Below, piece after piece: positions 34,340 through 47,875 of a stretch of 64,000 nucleotides of DNA (the first letter of the stretch is position 1; each line of letters begins with the position of its first letter). The position numbers and the translations under genes are program-made. The notes beneath the pieces are model-generated. The model was not told where the DNA came from and did not search any database. It saw only the letters and a list, made by a program, of their open reading frames with translations. Origin of the DNA: Rotaria socialis (lineage: Eukaryota > Rotifera > Eurotatoria > Philodinida > Philodinidae); the NCBI GenBank assembly GCA_905331475.1, contig CAJNYU010001370.1, forward strand, positions 42,798-106,797. The letters run 5' to 3'.

Positions 34340-37027
34340 ATGGGTGTCAGTACGATGGAAAAGAAAAGTTATACAAGAGAAGAAATTGCTCAACGAATTG
34401 TTGATTACGGTGATATACTTGTTATACATAGCAATAAAATCTATCGGCTTAATTCCTGGATAAAATATCATCCTGGCGGTGAAATGGTTATTTTACATAT
34501 GGTCGGACGGGTAAGATTCGTTATTTCAAATAACAAAATGAGAAAAAACAAGAAACGATTCGATAAGAATTTTTAGGATGCAACTGATGAGATAAATGCT
34601 TATCATCCCGATCATGTTTTACGTCATAAATTACCATTATATTATTTTGGAGATGTAAATAAGGAAGATTCTGATACATATCAATCGATTATTCCGCCGC
34701 TACAATTTAGCAATCATAAAAAGGATTTGAATAATAACCGTGGTTTAACTGCTGAACTTTTATTATCTACTGATAATGAAAATACGATAGATGCAGCTGA
34801 CCAAAAAGATATTGTTGAAAAATATAGGCAACTTTATTCTAAACTTCGAACCCTAGGTAAGCAAAAGAAAATTTTTATTTTTTCTATTTGCTAAATCTCG
34901 ATGACCATTGTTTGACATAGGTTTGTTTCAATGTAATTACTATGATTATGCACGAGAATGTGTACGATATTTGTTTCTTGCATTTTTTGCTTTTTATTTT
35001 TTTACTACGGCAACAAAATCATGGCATTATTATTTATCTGCAATATTTCTTGGTGCCTTTTGGCATCAATTGACATTTACAGCACATGATGCTGGTCACC
35101 TGGCTATTACACATTCGTACCGTATAGATACGTTTATTGGAATTTCTATTGCAAATTTATTAGGTGGAATTTCAATTGGATGGTGGAAGCACCATCATAA
35201 TATTCACCATCTTGTCACTAATTCACCTGAACATGATCCAGGTGTGTATAAATATTTGAGATAGATATTTGTCATGTATGATGAATCCTTTGGAGTGTAG
35301 GTTTAAAAAAATGAAAACTGAGAGAGCAGAAGAAAAACAAAAATACGTGTCATGGTTATAGAATAATAAAAATAGATAATCTTTGTTTATCTGACATATT
35401 ATAGTTTCAACATGAGATTGTTAAAGAAAACATTAATACACAACAAAACCCTTAATGAGTGTTGAAAATGATCATAAATCGTAGTTTTTCCTAGTGGTTT
35501 TTATTTTTAGAAAGTAAAAATGACATTATCTCATTTTTGTTATTATTTACGATGAGGACAAGAGTGCTTTCAAGTGTAATATTTTTACTTCGTATTTTCG
35601 ACGTAGATATTTACTTTCATCACAGTGATGATAGATAGTATCGCAAAAAAACTAGAAACGGAAAGAAAAACGACCTTTGAATTAAATAAACAGTTAAAAT
35701 TAAATTTAAAGATCAATTTCAAGTTTCGTGTGTACGCATTAGATAAATGTAAAACAAATTGCTAGATTATGGTCGTTCTATTGAGATTCTAGTCAATAAC
35801 AATATATGTAAAACACGGCCAACGATGTATTGACCTTCCATTTTATATCTATAGATAAGCCTATTCTTAATCAAAGCGTCCTTGAAATTTAGATAAAAAA
35901 GCAATGATCTCTTCATTAGATATTCAATCCATAGAAAAAAAAAGGAAACGCGACATTCTGGTGTTTATCCTTTGATGTGAAAATCTCGTGGCGTGAAAAT
36001 AATTTTAGTCTGGGATTTTTAAAGGAGTATATTCATAATTAAGCTTATTTTTGAGCAAAATTTGACGTGAAAATATTGTTGTACTATTTTAAATTTTTAT
36101 AAACTATTCTGTAGACTATATTTACGTAGAATAATTATAATCTGACAAAGAGGTTCTATGGCAGTGTACTTAGTCTAGTGTGAAATTCAAAAGTAGTTTT
36201 CAATTAAGGCAACTTCTTTAGTTAGACAATGTTCTTTTCCTCTGACTATATGATCTATTCAATTAGAAATAGTAACTATAGCAATGAAATTAAAAAGTAA
36301 TTATATTTTTTTTACAATTACTTTAGACATTCAACATTTACCATTTTTTGCTGTGACAGCAAAATTTTTTCAATCAATTTATTCTACTTACTACAAACGT
36401 ATCCTATCATATACATGGGTTTCAGCATTTGTCATCCAATTTCAGCATTTTACTTATTATATAATAATGTGCTTTGCTCGGTTTAATTTACAAATTCAAT
36501 CTTATATTTATCTTTATAAGCATTCAAATGCGCCATATCGTTATGTAGAAATCCTAACAATATTGATCTATTGGTGTTGGTTTATAGGTTTATTATCTTT
36601 AATTCCCACGTATACAGAGCGAGTTATCTATTTGCTACTGTGTTATATGGTTACAATGCCGTTACATGTTCAAATAACCTTGTCACATTTTGGTATGTCA
36701 ACAGAAGATTATGGACCAAGTGAATCATTCGCAGCTAAAATGCTTCGTACAACCATGGATATTGCATGTCCAACATGGCTAGATTTTTTTCATGGCGGTT
36801 TACAATATCAAGCTGTTCACCATTTATTTCCGCGTATGCCAAGACATAAGTTAAGACAAGCAAGTGATTTCGTTAAGAGCTATGCTGATGAAGTTGGCCT
36901 TAAATATCATATGTATGGTTTCGTTCATGGAAATATTAAAGTCCTCGGCGCATTAAAAGATGTTGCAATGCAAGTTAAACTCATGCGAGATGTTGCAAAA
37001 GCAAATATTATGTTTAATCTTCATTAA
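34340..37027 (+). CDS. Cytochrome-b5-fused front-end desaturase, fungal delta-8 sphingolipid type
   Basis: Four exons (34340-34510, 34577-34856, 34921-35241, 36327-37027) give about 490 residues. The N-terminal cytochrome b5 domain has the heme motif WIKYHPGGEMVIL (HPGG at 44-47) and a second His near 67 (NAYHPDH). The membrane-bound desaturase has three histidine boxes: HDAGH (206-210), HNIHH within KHHHNIHH (243-247), and QAVHH (419-423); the Gln of box 3 marks front-end desaturases. The C-terminal part (SHFGMSTEDYGPSESF, KMLRTTMDIACPTWLDFFHG, HHLFPRMPRHKLR) resembles fungal delta-8 (E)-sphingolipid desaturases more than animal FADS1/2. It should act in the ER using cytochrome b5 electrons. 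The third intron is 1,085 bp, against 64-66 bp for the others. Fungal-like affinity suggests possible horizontal gain, an inference. Confidence 0.88.
35242..36326 (+). other. Unusually long intron of the desaturase gene
   Basis: The intron begins GTGTGT and ends TACTTTAG. It is about 20 times longer than the gene's other introns. It is AT-rich and contains no open frame, terminal inverted repeat or match to the other repeats of this window that I could see. Confidence 0.7.
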
Positions 37028-39233
37028 TCAACTATTTTAGTTGCACTAGCTTACGTTTAACATGTAGTCCTAAGGTTCCGATGTTGTATTTTTCTCGAGA
37101 ATGTACTTGGCAAAGACATAGGTTATGTTCTTTGTTCCTTCTTATATGTGGCTAAAAAATGGTAAAAAAATATATGAAAACAAAATATTATGTATTGAAA
37201 AGATTATATCTAAATTGTTGTACTATATTTAGGCAAGCATAACGTACAAATAGTAAAATTCAATTAGACTCTGGTTGTCAATTGTTTAAACATGAAGATT
37301 ATTTTCATGGATATAAATGCTTCGAGTTGTTGTCATAACGCATATGCTTCTTCGAGCTTCATAAGACTAATGATGTTGGTTTCGAATATGGAACTCTATA
37401 TTATTGCTGTCTGCTACGATGAACTATATTTTTTAATTTGTTTTTATGTCAAAACTGATTAGATTTGATTGATAGTATTAGTAAAGCCTATGAATATTTT
37501 TAGATAACTTCAATGAATTCCTTTTTTTTGGAACCATAAATCGAATAAATCATGCTGGTTTAGAATACAAGAAACTCCAATTCTCACAGTTGCGATAGAT
37601 AATTCAATATGCGACTGAGAATTCTTATTCTTAATTTTACACTTTTCAACATTTTGCATTATTTTTTAAGTGTTTCCTATACGCCTATGAAAAAAATGCA
37701 TCTGTCATCAGTCTTCCTTTCTTTTTTCATGATTAACAATGAGCAGCTACACAGGCAAAGAAAAAACAATGGGGGCGACAGTTTTTTCAAATGTAACTGA
37801 AGCTTTTTGATGTCATTTCTTTTATTTTTTTTGTTAGCAAAAGAATGTACTTACGTTTTCTGTACGCGTACAACTATCATAAAGCACTGAAAATAATAAT
37901 GGCTAGTTCCTTCGCGAAACGACTAGAATTCTTGGCGAGAAAATCTCTTCATTGCCACGAAAATGTTAGGTAAACTTCTTCTCAATGGAAAATCGACATA
38001 AAGTATCGACTAATTAAGGTTCATTGATTGTTTATGTTTTGTTTGCTTCCAGGTGGTCTAAGATTATCGAACCAAAAGTTTACTGTCTATTCTGATAGAC
38101 AGCGACATCTTACTTTCTAATTCGAAAGGTGCAGTTGTAGTTTCACTTCCTCAATTCTAGTTTTGATGCAAAATTGAGTTATTAAACTTAGAAAATAGAA
38201 ATCTTCTCGTCTGATTCAATTCGCTTATCTCGTTCAACCAATGATGGGACGTTGATGCCTGGTAGGAGGTAAGGTAAGGAATTATTACCCAGTGGTCAAA
38301 TCAAGAGCTGCGCTTGGAATATTTACAAGTGTGCAAAGCAAAAGGGATATCTTCAGAATATTTATAAATCATCCTATGCTATTTGATTTTCCTGTGATTG
38401 AAAGAACATAAAGTTCACGTGGTATATTTTGCTGATGCTGTTTTGATATCGATAATCTTAATAGCTAGATATAGTATAACAGAAAAAAATCTTTATTTTT
38501 ATTTCGTGACTTGAATTCTTAATTTATCTTTTGTTATGTAATATCGTGTTTAGTTTCTTTATATTCTCATTGAAACATATCACATGATCCATTTCTACCT
38601 ACACGTATAAGTTTATCATAGAAAAAGTTCGTGCAATATTTTTTTTAGACTATGAAAACCATTTGATTTATACGCACATTTCTGATAGGAAAGCATACAT
38701 GAATAACAGTTCGTTGATGTCAGCAGCGTCTACATAGATAGATATTCTAGATTTCAATTCGAAACGCCTATCAAATCGCTATGTAAGACATAAGCTACGT
38801 AATATAATATATCGCAGATGAACATGATCGATAGTGCGCATCAAGATTGCGAGACGATAGTATCAATTGTAATTTTTTATTCTCAGTGAAATATAGTTAA
38901 AGTTGAGTTTCTTGCACCGTAATATAAAGTATCTAGAAAAGCTATACATCGCCAATTAGTCGGTCACATACGCAATTGAGTTAGCGTATTTGATGTCTAT
39001 TTATAAATTATTTTGAGTTTATGATAGTTACACATCAAGCGTAGGAAGAAAAATAATTTCGATTAGAAACAATGATCTTTTTATTATAATTTCATTAATA
39101 GATAAAATACTTTTCTAAACCAGATTACGGTTTTTCGTTAGATCATCTTGCTTGTTATCTGATATAATTAAACAAGAATATGGTTTCTTATTTGGATAAT
39201 TTATGTTTTCTTCTTTAAGATTAAATATACTCG
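37028..39233. other. Intergenic, nothing recognised
   Basis: 2.2 kb of AT-rich sequence between the desaturase and the next gene. A 63-codon open frame near 37609 has no family or splice support. No repeat family of this window was seen here. Confidence 0.45.
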
Positions 39234-41375
39234 ATGGATGAGGAACAAGTTACAAAAGATATTCTGGACGCAAAAGTTCAACTTGAAGTAAATGACTATC
39301 TACTGATGATGAATTACAGGCAAATCTGACATAATTTCTATTTAGGTACCAGATACATATGCAGTTTCATTAACAAATCCTTTATCTTATTTTCGTTTTC
39401 GTATTGTTCCTAATCTAGAATTAAATGGATTCGATAGATCTTTAGGTTCATTGCAAATTCACCCAGAATGTGATCATTTTATTGAATGTGCTCTTAGTAC
39501 AAATGGTATTGCAAAAAATAAGAATTTATTTCACTCGATCAACTTTTTATTTTTCATAAAATATTTAATTCTTTAGATTTTGAAATGTTTGAACAAATAT
39601 TATGGCTTATTAAAGATGAAAATAATCTATATACAAGAAGAGCATTGATTAAAAAATATATTCGAGTGTGTTAGTTTGACCATTTTAAACTTTAGCCCGA
39701 ATATTGCATTATTTTTTTTCTATTAAAGGTTGTTGTGTAACAGATGACGCAGTTAATAATTCTGTTGATCATCTTCTTACCTATCTTCATCAAAATGTAA
39801 GTTTACAATTGTTTGATTTCTAATAACAAAGAATACATAAATTCATAGTTTGAAAATACATGGCAATTTGATATAGGGCTTTTGTTTGATCTTTTACATG
39901 ATGCGGGTGCTAATGTTGAAAAATTGATTACTCTATTAGAAGATGTAAAGATAACGGAAATACTAAATGAGTAAAATTTTCTAAGAGAAAAATTTGCTTA
40001 TCTATCCTCATTGTGTTAGTGTTCAATTGAAATCCAAACTTAATTATGATGATCAAACGATCAGTAAAGCGTCGACAAATCAAATATTAAATTCTATAAA
40101 GCGTGTTTTTCGAATTGTTCTATCGTTGGCATTTTTTCAAGTAGAAAGGTAATATTTAATAGATTATTTTCAAATAGGAACTTTTGATTTTCTTATTAGA
40201 CTAAATTCAACGTTATCAAATGATAATCATCTGTTTCTATTTTTACTTGGATTTTATCTTCAACTTGATAAACGTTTTCAAGATTTAGATATTATTCATT
40301 TAGCAAGACGTTTAATGGTCAATGGACTGTCTTCATTGACATCAACATATTGGAATGAAAAAGTTAGTTGAATCGCACTTTCTCTATAAAATTTTAGCAT
40401 CAATCACAATGGGACAAAACTATTTATTCCTTTAGACTCTCTTTGAAAGCTTAGATTGATCTTGTTACTTTTTTGATTCTTGTCTGAAAGTTGAGTATTC
40501 AAAACCAACATAAATAGAATTCATGTACTTATAAGAGGAAATAACTTCAGAGGATTCTAGCTGCATAACGAGAATTTAAGAAACTCTACAACTTGGCACC
40601 AAGCAAATTGTAATTGAATATTTTCCCGCGTTAAGCTACGGATTCCTTTTTCTTGTGTTCGATATATCATGAGCGAAATCGAGGCAACTATCCTACATTG
40701 AAAACATCGTTAGACTAACTTTGATTTTATTTCTATTTTAAATTTTTAGCGTGATTTGCTTGTTGAATGTTTATATACTTTATCATCGAAAAATATTTAT
40801 ATTATTGAACTCTTCCTTAAAACCAATGAACGTACTGTTCGAGTTCGTACTCAACTTGGATTGTTGCATTTAAAACGATTAGTTAATATGATTGAACATG
40901 AGAGAAAAAGCGAAGTAGGAAGAGAGAAAACAATATTCATTTCTTCAATTTCGATTTTAAAGGCAACGATCATTGGTGAAATAATTGCAGATAAACTAAA
41001 TCCACGTCTATTCGAAAGGCAAACGGATTTCATTGATTGCGTACGATTACTCGGAGATATTATTGATAGTTATCCACATAGCCAACAAATAGTAAAATTT
41101 CCACGGAACAGTTTTTCTTTCGAAATTCAATACAAATTATTTTAGGATTATTTAGCAAAGCTCTACGATAAAATTCATCCATATTCAAGAGCAGGTCATG
41201 AAAAACTATTTACACATGAAGTAGGAAATTGTTTTGAATTCAAAATAACAAAAAAAATGCTTTCTTGTTTCTTTAGCAACATTTAATTCTTTTTGATGAT
41301 TGCCAACGATGGGCAACAATGCTTAGATCCTGTCCGAATGAAAATGATTTTCAAAAGCATCTTAAACCAAAATAA
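39234..41375 (+). CDS. Helical protein, tentatively SLF2/FAM178-like
   Basis: Ten exons: 39234-39287, 39346-39505, 39577-39669, 39729-39796, 39849-39970, 40020-40148, 40200-40362, 40750-41091, 41146-41220, 41277-41375; phases all join, giving about 434 residues. The protein is almost wholly helical, without signal peptide or membrane segment. Segments such as YFRFRIVPNLELNGFDRSLG, FEMFEQILWLIKDENN, VDHLLTYLHQN and DIGLLFDLLHDAGANVEKL recall the conserved C-terminal domain of FAM178/SLF2, a factor that recruits the SMC5/6 complex to damaged DNA. I recall that pattern only loosely, so the name is a suggestion. Exon 3 uses the third of three overlapping GT sites, the only one that keeps the frame. 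The seventh intron is 387 bp. Confidence 0.7.
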
Positions 41376-41482
41376 ACTGTCTTTTATCTTTCACTACTCA
41401 CATACAATCAACAGACAAAAATAAAGTCAAATAATGATTATTTTTCAGATAAATATACATAGAATAAAACCAAGACCGAATC

Positions 41483-42761
41483 ATGAAAGGTCTGGTTGCA
41501 CTCATTACCGGTGGTGCATCAGGTTTAGGCCTTGCGTGTGCTAAACGATTTACACAACAAGGTGCACGTGTTATTATATGTGATTTGCCAACATCTAAAG
41601 GAAACGAAATCGTTGAAAAATGGGATTCAATATCGAACGCCCCAGCACAAGATCCTGATGAAAATGTAAGCTAGCATTGGAAAATATTCTTATTAGATAG
41701 TCACATACTGTTCGACCATTAAAATATAACTGATTAGAACCAGACTGGTTCGAATATAGTTTTAGAATTTTTTTCTTGAATAGCATCTGATTCTGTTTTT
41801 AGCTTTTTGTGATTTATTTTTCTCGGAAAACAAGTATTCTATTTATTTGAACGCGATAAATTAGTGCATTTTACAAAACAGCGGCTTTTGCATTTATGCT
41901 TTAACCGAAGCCTTTTCCAAGGCACATACTACGAATCGCATCTAACGTTTTACGTTTTTTTATTATCTAATCAACATGAGATAATTGGAAAGTATGCTGA
42001 TGGTTTTTTTTATCTAGTCACATCAAAGCGGGCAACCTGTTGCTGGAAATGCTGGAAAATCGAAAACTTCAACTATGCAACTACAACCTCCGGCTTTCTT
42101 TCCGGTTGATGTAACCAATGAGCAACAAATACAAGATATGTTTAATCAAATTAAAGGAAAATATAATCGTCTTGATGCTGTACTCAACTGTGCTGGTATT
42201 GGTGTTGCTTTTCGAACCTATAATATAAATAAAGTATGAATTAAGTTAAACCAATTTTCGTTTTAATACCATTTCTCTCTCTCTATTTAGCGTTCGATGC
42301 ATGGTTTTGATGAATTTAAACGTGTTATTAATGTAAATGCTGGCGGTACATTCAATGTTATCCGTTGGGCTTGTCATGTTATGGCTGACAATCAACCTGA
42401 TCTTCAAGGACAGCGCGGAGTTATTATCAATACAGCATCTGTTGCCGCCTATGAAGGTCAAATTGGACAAGTAGCATACGCAGCATCGAAAGGTGCAATT
42501 GTATCAATGACGTTACCGTTAGCACGTGACTTATCCAATATGGGTATACGAGTTTGCGCCATAGCTCCTGGTGTTTTTCATACACCAATGCTGGCGTCCT
42601 TACCTTCAAAAGTTCGAACGTTATTGGGTAATATGGTTCCATTTCCTGCACGGCTTGGAAATTCAGATGATTACGCTCATTTAGCACAAGCAATTATTGA
42701 AAACCCTTATCTTAACGGTGAAGTTATTCGTTTAGATGGAGCACTTCGTATGCCCCCTTAA
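41483..42761 (+). CDS. HSD17B10: 3-hydroxyacyl-CoA dehydrogenase type 2 (SDR family)
   Basis: Three exons (41483-41665, 42018-42233, 42291-42761) give about 289 residues; human HSD17B10 has 261. This NAD-dependent short-chain dehydrogenase acts in mitochondrial isoleucine and fatty-acid oxidation and, in animals, is a subunit of RNase P. Seen: the Rossmann motif TGGASGLG (9-16), an Asp at the end of beta-2 (IICDLP) that selects NAD, NCAGIG, the catalytic Ser183 in [14 protein letters not shown] and the YAASK motif (Tyr196, Lys200), then [11 protein letters not shown]. An extra polar stretch ([19 protein letters not shown]) opens exon 2 and explains the added length. It starts only about 110 bp after the preceding gene on the same strand. 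The first intron is 352 bp. Confidence 0.93.
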
Positions 42762-45514
42762 AAATTATCAATAGAAAGCAAATAAACAAGCATAACTTAA
42801 CTTTCTTTCTACATGTGTTCAAGCAGTTCTCTTCAGACAAAATTTCTGTTGTTTTTTGTTTTCGTGATGAATTGAATAAAAATTCAATCGGTGCCACAAA
42901 CAAAATCGGATTCTTTTTATGAAAGAAAGCTACATGTACATTTTATAATATGTGGTTTATCGTCCGAATCGTTTTCCTCTAGTTCTTGTTACGATACATC
43001 GAAATCGGACGTAGAAAATTATTTTTGATTGTATTCGAAACTATTTCGGACATTTGATTCTCGCTGATGAGCACCAATGGAACAATTAATAATTGACGAC
43101 GTGAACAAACAGTTTGTTAACACCACAAGAGACTATTGCAGAAATGACACGATTATTGCGTAGGTTGTATGAGAAGTTTTCCGCGACCTCAAAAAACCTC
43201 CCACTCCTCTCTCTATATATAATTGAAATTTTTAATAAGATCCTTGAGTTGACGCTATGAATCTGACCATTGAATTTGAGATAGATGTATGCATCGAACT
43301 ATTTATTTAATTTCAATGAACTATTTAATTTTCGAACAAACATATTTGATATTATCGTTATAAAACTCTATAGATTTAATCCGACGGTAGAAGCAAACAT
43401 CTCTGAACAAATATCCGAGAATTTAAACATTACATTAAGTAGACCGCATGTTTAGCATTAGCTGCAGCTGTCAACGATTTTAAATGTCTATTGAATCTCG
43501 TATTGTCAAATATATGAAGAGCAAAAGAAAATATTGCAAAACTTTATCAAAAAAAACAACAAAAGAAATTCATTGGCCACAAAAATAAATGGCACCTTCT
43601 GATAGGTTTTTCTTTGAGTCTTAATACATTTTTGTTTGCAAATATTTTGATGCAGTTTATATGAACATTCTGAGTAAATATAGTTACTTGGTGTAGTTTG
43701 TTATTGAAGCTTAACTATTTAATGTCACTTTTAAGTTTTGGCAAACGTCGTTTGCCGAGATTACTCTAGACCAGACTATTGTCTACTTACCGGAGGAATA
43801 CATTTGAAGTCATCACTATTTAAACAGCTGAAACCGGCAACTATCTGGGAAGCCTACGGTAACCTCTTACTGAGATTTTTAGATGAATTTATTTCAAATA
43901 AAGTAAGTCTTTAGCGTTGAATTACGGTAACATCGTATAATAGATGCACTGCTTCATCGTAGACCGAGTTTTAGTAATAAATACTTCATCTTTTTGATTA
44001 GTTCTTTCGCATGTCAAAACGTTTAAATTTTTCTTGAATCAAATACGATGATTTTACACCATGGCAATAACAGACACATTGGAAGTATCATAACGATTGA
44101 AAATCACAAAGCGAAATAGTTAAACATTATCTCATGTCTCGTTCTCTGATGGGAAAAAATATGAGAAGATTTGCTACTTGATGAGCTGGAAGAGGAAATA
44201 TAATCATTCATATTACGATAATTAAAAAATTAAAATAGTTTCGCCTTGAAAATTCTTATTGTTAACGAAGTTGTGGGTGTTTTATGAGTTTTATTATATT
44301 AAGTATTTACACAACGTTGAATAAATAATGAAGGTTAATCATCGATCGCAAAAGGCTTCTTCACTAAAATGTTCATTTGTCGTCGAACTTGTAGTAAAAA
44401 GAAAAATGAGAACATTCCGTAAAACTGCTATATCCTTTTCCGTTAAGATTAAAAGTGCTTATACAACTCATATGTGTGATGTATTTACTCTATCGACAAA
44501 TGAAACACATTTGTAAGGCTATTACATTTTTTAGTCCTGCTATTGAGAATAGATTACACTAGTCGCGAGTATCACAGGCTCGCCATTATCTTTCATTTGA
44601 TAAAGAATAGAAAATTTGATTTTGAATTAGAATTCAAAAATGACCGATGATTAATTGTCTCTATGCGTATACAATAAAACTATTTTCATCTTGAAAAATT
44701 CATCATTCCATATCCGCTTAATCCAAACTTATAAACACGTATAACAGGATATTCGCATTTACCTACTCATAAAAAGCACATTAGCAATCTCTTACAGAAA
44801 AAAAGAAATTCAATTGATTTGTTTTATAGAATTTTATCTTGTATTTTCCCCGGGGGATTGAACACGAGTTTTATATGTATTTCAACACGTATATAACAAT
44901 GACGACAAAGCAATTATATAAAGTATTCTAAGCGTACTTCTCCCACTCGATAATTGCCCATTAGACCAAACATAAGTTGACAGTCAAAGAGTGTAAGAAA
45001 AGTTGTAACGAAGATTAAAAAGTTACTCCCCAAAAAAGAGGGTCTCCTCGTCTGTTCATATACATATACACAGCTAGAAAAGATGAAAGCACGAATGAGA
45101 AAGCGTTCACTACTACAATCCTTCATAGCAGCAACTAAACACGTGAGATTTTTAAAAATGTGGAACTCACTTACTCTCACCAAATGTATTAATATAAAAA
45201 GAGTAAACCAAATATAAACAATATTTATATTTTATTTTAGTGTTAAAAAACAGGAACTTAGTGTTTGTCAAATAGTTTATCTTTATAACTTATCGTTTGT
45301 TCACAAATAATCGCCAACTCAACCACTTAGTCGAGTCTAATCGATATTAGTTTCTCTAAGTATTTAATCTGACGTAGTGGCTTTTCTTTCCTTTGTATGT
45401 CATCAATGCCAGATGTTTTTTTTGTCATTTTCCTATAAATATCAACACCGGTCTCCTTTTCTTTTTTAGTTACAACCAATACTCTTTTGTTACAACATCA
45501 ATATTACAATAATC
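42762..45514. other. Intergenic, nothing recognised
   Basis: 2.75 kb of AT-rich DNA. AATAAA near 42780 and near 42876 may end HSD17B10. No coding frame, RNA gene or clear repeat could be supported. Confidence 0.5.
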
Positions 45515-45970
45515 ATGAAATTCAACATCCTATGTTACCTATTCATTATTTTTATAGTGAATGTTTCTAGTAGTAAGTTTTCAAATACAATATAACAAGT
45601 AACAAAGAAAACCTTCTTTTACTTTATTGCAGCATTATCATATTCTGACAACAAGGTACGTCTATACAATTTACTTCGATCGTCGACATATTTCAACCCT
45701 GATTATTTGGTATTTGCACGACGAAATGATTATCAAACAGCTACAACACCTCTTTCTGCACATTTCAGTTCTATCGAGGAAGATAAAACCCATATTAAAA
45801 CGCGGGACAATTGGGACTCCGGCGAAGATTACTATTTTCAATGGGCGAACAGAAATCGTCGACCAGTAGAATATTTTACTGGACGAAAACGTCAATCGAG
45901 TAAAAGCGTACCGCCACCACGTCGTCGTTTTGATTTTAAAGGTCTTTGGAATAGTGGGCTTGTTGGATGA
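45515..45970 (+). CDS. Candidate neuropeptide/secreted peptide precursor
   Basis: Two exons (45515-45572, 45633-45970) give 131 residues. Residues 1-19 (MKFNILCYLFIIFIVNVSS) are a clear signal peptide, with the intron just after it, as in many prohormone genes. The rest has no cysteine, is polar and charged, and contains several basic cleavage sites: RR at 49-50, RR at 95-96, RKR at 104-106 and RRR at 116-118. The last one frees a C-terminal peptide FDFKGLWNSGLV followed by Gly131 and the stop, a standard amidation signal. I do not match it to a named peptide family. The upstream conserved-looking part (YNLLRSSTYFNPDYLVFAR) might be another product. A small secreted protein that is not a hormone remains possible. 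AATAAT-type signals follow near 46117. Confidence 0.6.
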
Positions 45971-47753
45971 AAGGAACAAATTGATCAACTTCAATAAGGA
46001 ACCAATCAATACACAGTATCTGCTCTTGATTTTGTTCTTTTGTGAAAAAAAAATTTAAGTTTTAAAAAAGAAACATTTTGAATCATTGATGAACGCACTC
46101 TTTTTATTAAAAGAAATAATAATAATAATACGTTGATATTGTGGTAGTAGGAGAGTATAGATCAATTACTTTTCGTTTGCTCATGGAGCTTTTCATGTTA
46201 ATCAAAGACTCAGCTACATAGATAATATTTTCATCTTTTCGGATTCTTTTCTAACATAAAAACAGTATAGATTAACAGTTCAGTTTCTATGCTTATAAAT
46301 CCAATAGGACTTTCAAAGACGAATCAGTTCTGTTGTCGATTCCAATTACTCTTTTCTCGATTTGTTTCACAAACATAATTTTCCTTTAAAACGATGTTCT
46401 AAGTGCATCCATAACTGAGATTATAGTATTTTATGAGTAGACCGGATTAAATAAACTTCATGGCGACTATTTTCCTTGCATAAATACATCGACACTTGTT
46501 AAAGTTGAAGAACATAACATAATTAGAAAACATCATAATCGATTTAGAAGTCAAACAATTATTTTTGCTTTGCTTATGAATTTCCGATTTAACAATTCCT
46601 TTCTTTATTTTAAAATACATTTTGTTTAGCAATTCAGAAGATAGTAGTGAGTACTAAGAAAATATTATATTGACATAGTCTAGTAAAATTTCTTTGAAAA
46701 TACTTCCTCTTCATACAGAGCAATTTTCGATATGAGAATATATTACTAATTAGTTTAGTGACAGTTCAAGATTTTTGTTTTTCGTTACAAAAGAGATCTG
46801 AAAAGTATATGTTAGAGAATAATGAATTGTAGGAAATGTTCTTCATATCAATTATAAGCTAGCGGCTGTAAGAAATAAAACTTTATCCAACCATAAAAAA
46901 CTTTCCATGCAATAAGAATTGAATGTTGTCCCGGGGAAAAAATGTATTAAAGTTCTTCCAGTGCCTATTTTACACCATTATTATTATTATTATTATTATT
47001 ATCATGTCGTTATAAAATTTGACGGATTTTCTTTTCAGTAATCTATATAAGTTCAAATTACGCACATTTCATTGTGGAATAGTATTAACATTTGTAAAAG
47101 GCTAATGGTTTCCATATACATCTATTATATATTATGCGTGAAGTTTAGTCAGACCATCGCATCGACCCATATTAATCTATATTCTGTGCCTGTATATTTC
47201 TTTTTACTTACTCAGACATCTTTTGAATATCGTGTTCTTCGTATGAACTTTTATAATTTATTCGTCACAACTTTTCTTTTGCCTTTTGCCTATATGTTGG
47301 CCCCTTATTTAACTTGATACAATATGCGCTAAATAACTTACTTGTAGATTAATATTCTTATGTAAAATGTTAATCTAGCCGAATAATCTCTTGTTGAATA
47401 GTATTGTTTGTATTGATTAGGGAATTGATTGATCTAATTTTCAGTGCCATTGTGACGATGATCGTGGCGTTTTCACAGGTTACTAGTGTTCTTCGATGAG
47501 TAGCTAATTACTTTTACTTTTCTATTTAATACGTATATAGAACAAAAGTTGGTTTATTACAATGATTCAAAGAAGAAATGTTTCATTGAGCAATGGCCGA
47601 AGATTACTCAAATACAAATCATATTTAATACGATGCGAAGCATAGCATTTATGTAGTCCTTCGCGAGTTTTTTTTTGACCGTACGCATCATTTCGTCGTT
47701 TTGTGACCCGATGATCTCGAGAACCAAAAATCATAGGAAATTTGTTGAAACTG
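45971..47753. other. Intergenic with a TTA microsatellite
   Basis: AT-rich. A (TTA)n microsatellite of about 26 bp lies at 46977-47002. Short open frames (for example near 47072) lack splice or family support. Confidence 0.5.
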
Positions 47754-47875
47754 CCCATGTAATAAAAAGCGCATGAAAATCGACGGTTAACCGCGGTTTT
47801 ACCGGCTCCCATTACCGCAGGAAGGATAAATACCGCGGTTTACCGTAAGAAATGATCTGGTATTCGCAACATGGG
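47754..47875. repeat. Small GC-rich palindromic element
   Basis: About 120 bp bounded by CCCATGT and ACATGGG. Inside lie repeated palindromic pieces: GGTTAACCGCGGTTTTACCGG and ACCGCGGTTTACCGTA. The base composition differs sharply from the flanks. The same design (short CCCA..TGGG ends, GC-rich inner CGGT/ACCG units) recurs at 58671-58957. A 2-bp TG duplication could be the target, but that is too short to be sure. Confidence 0.45.
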
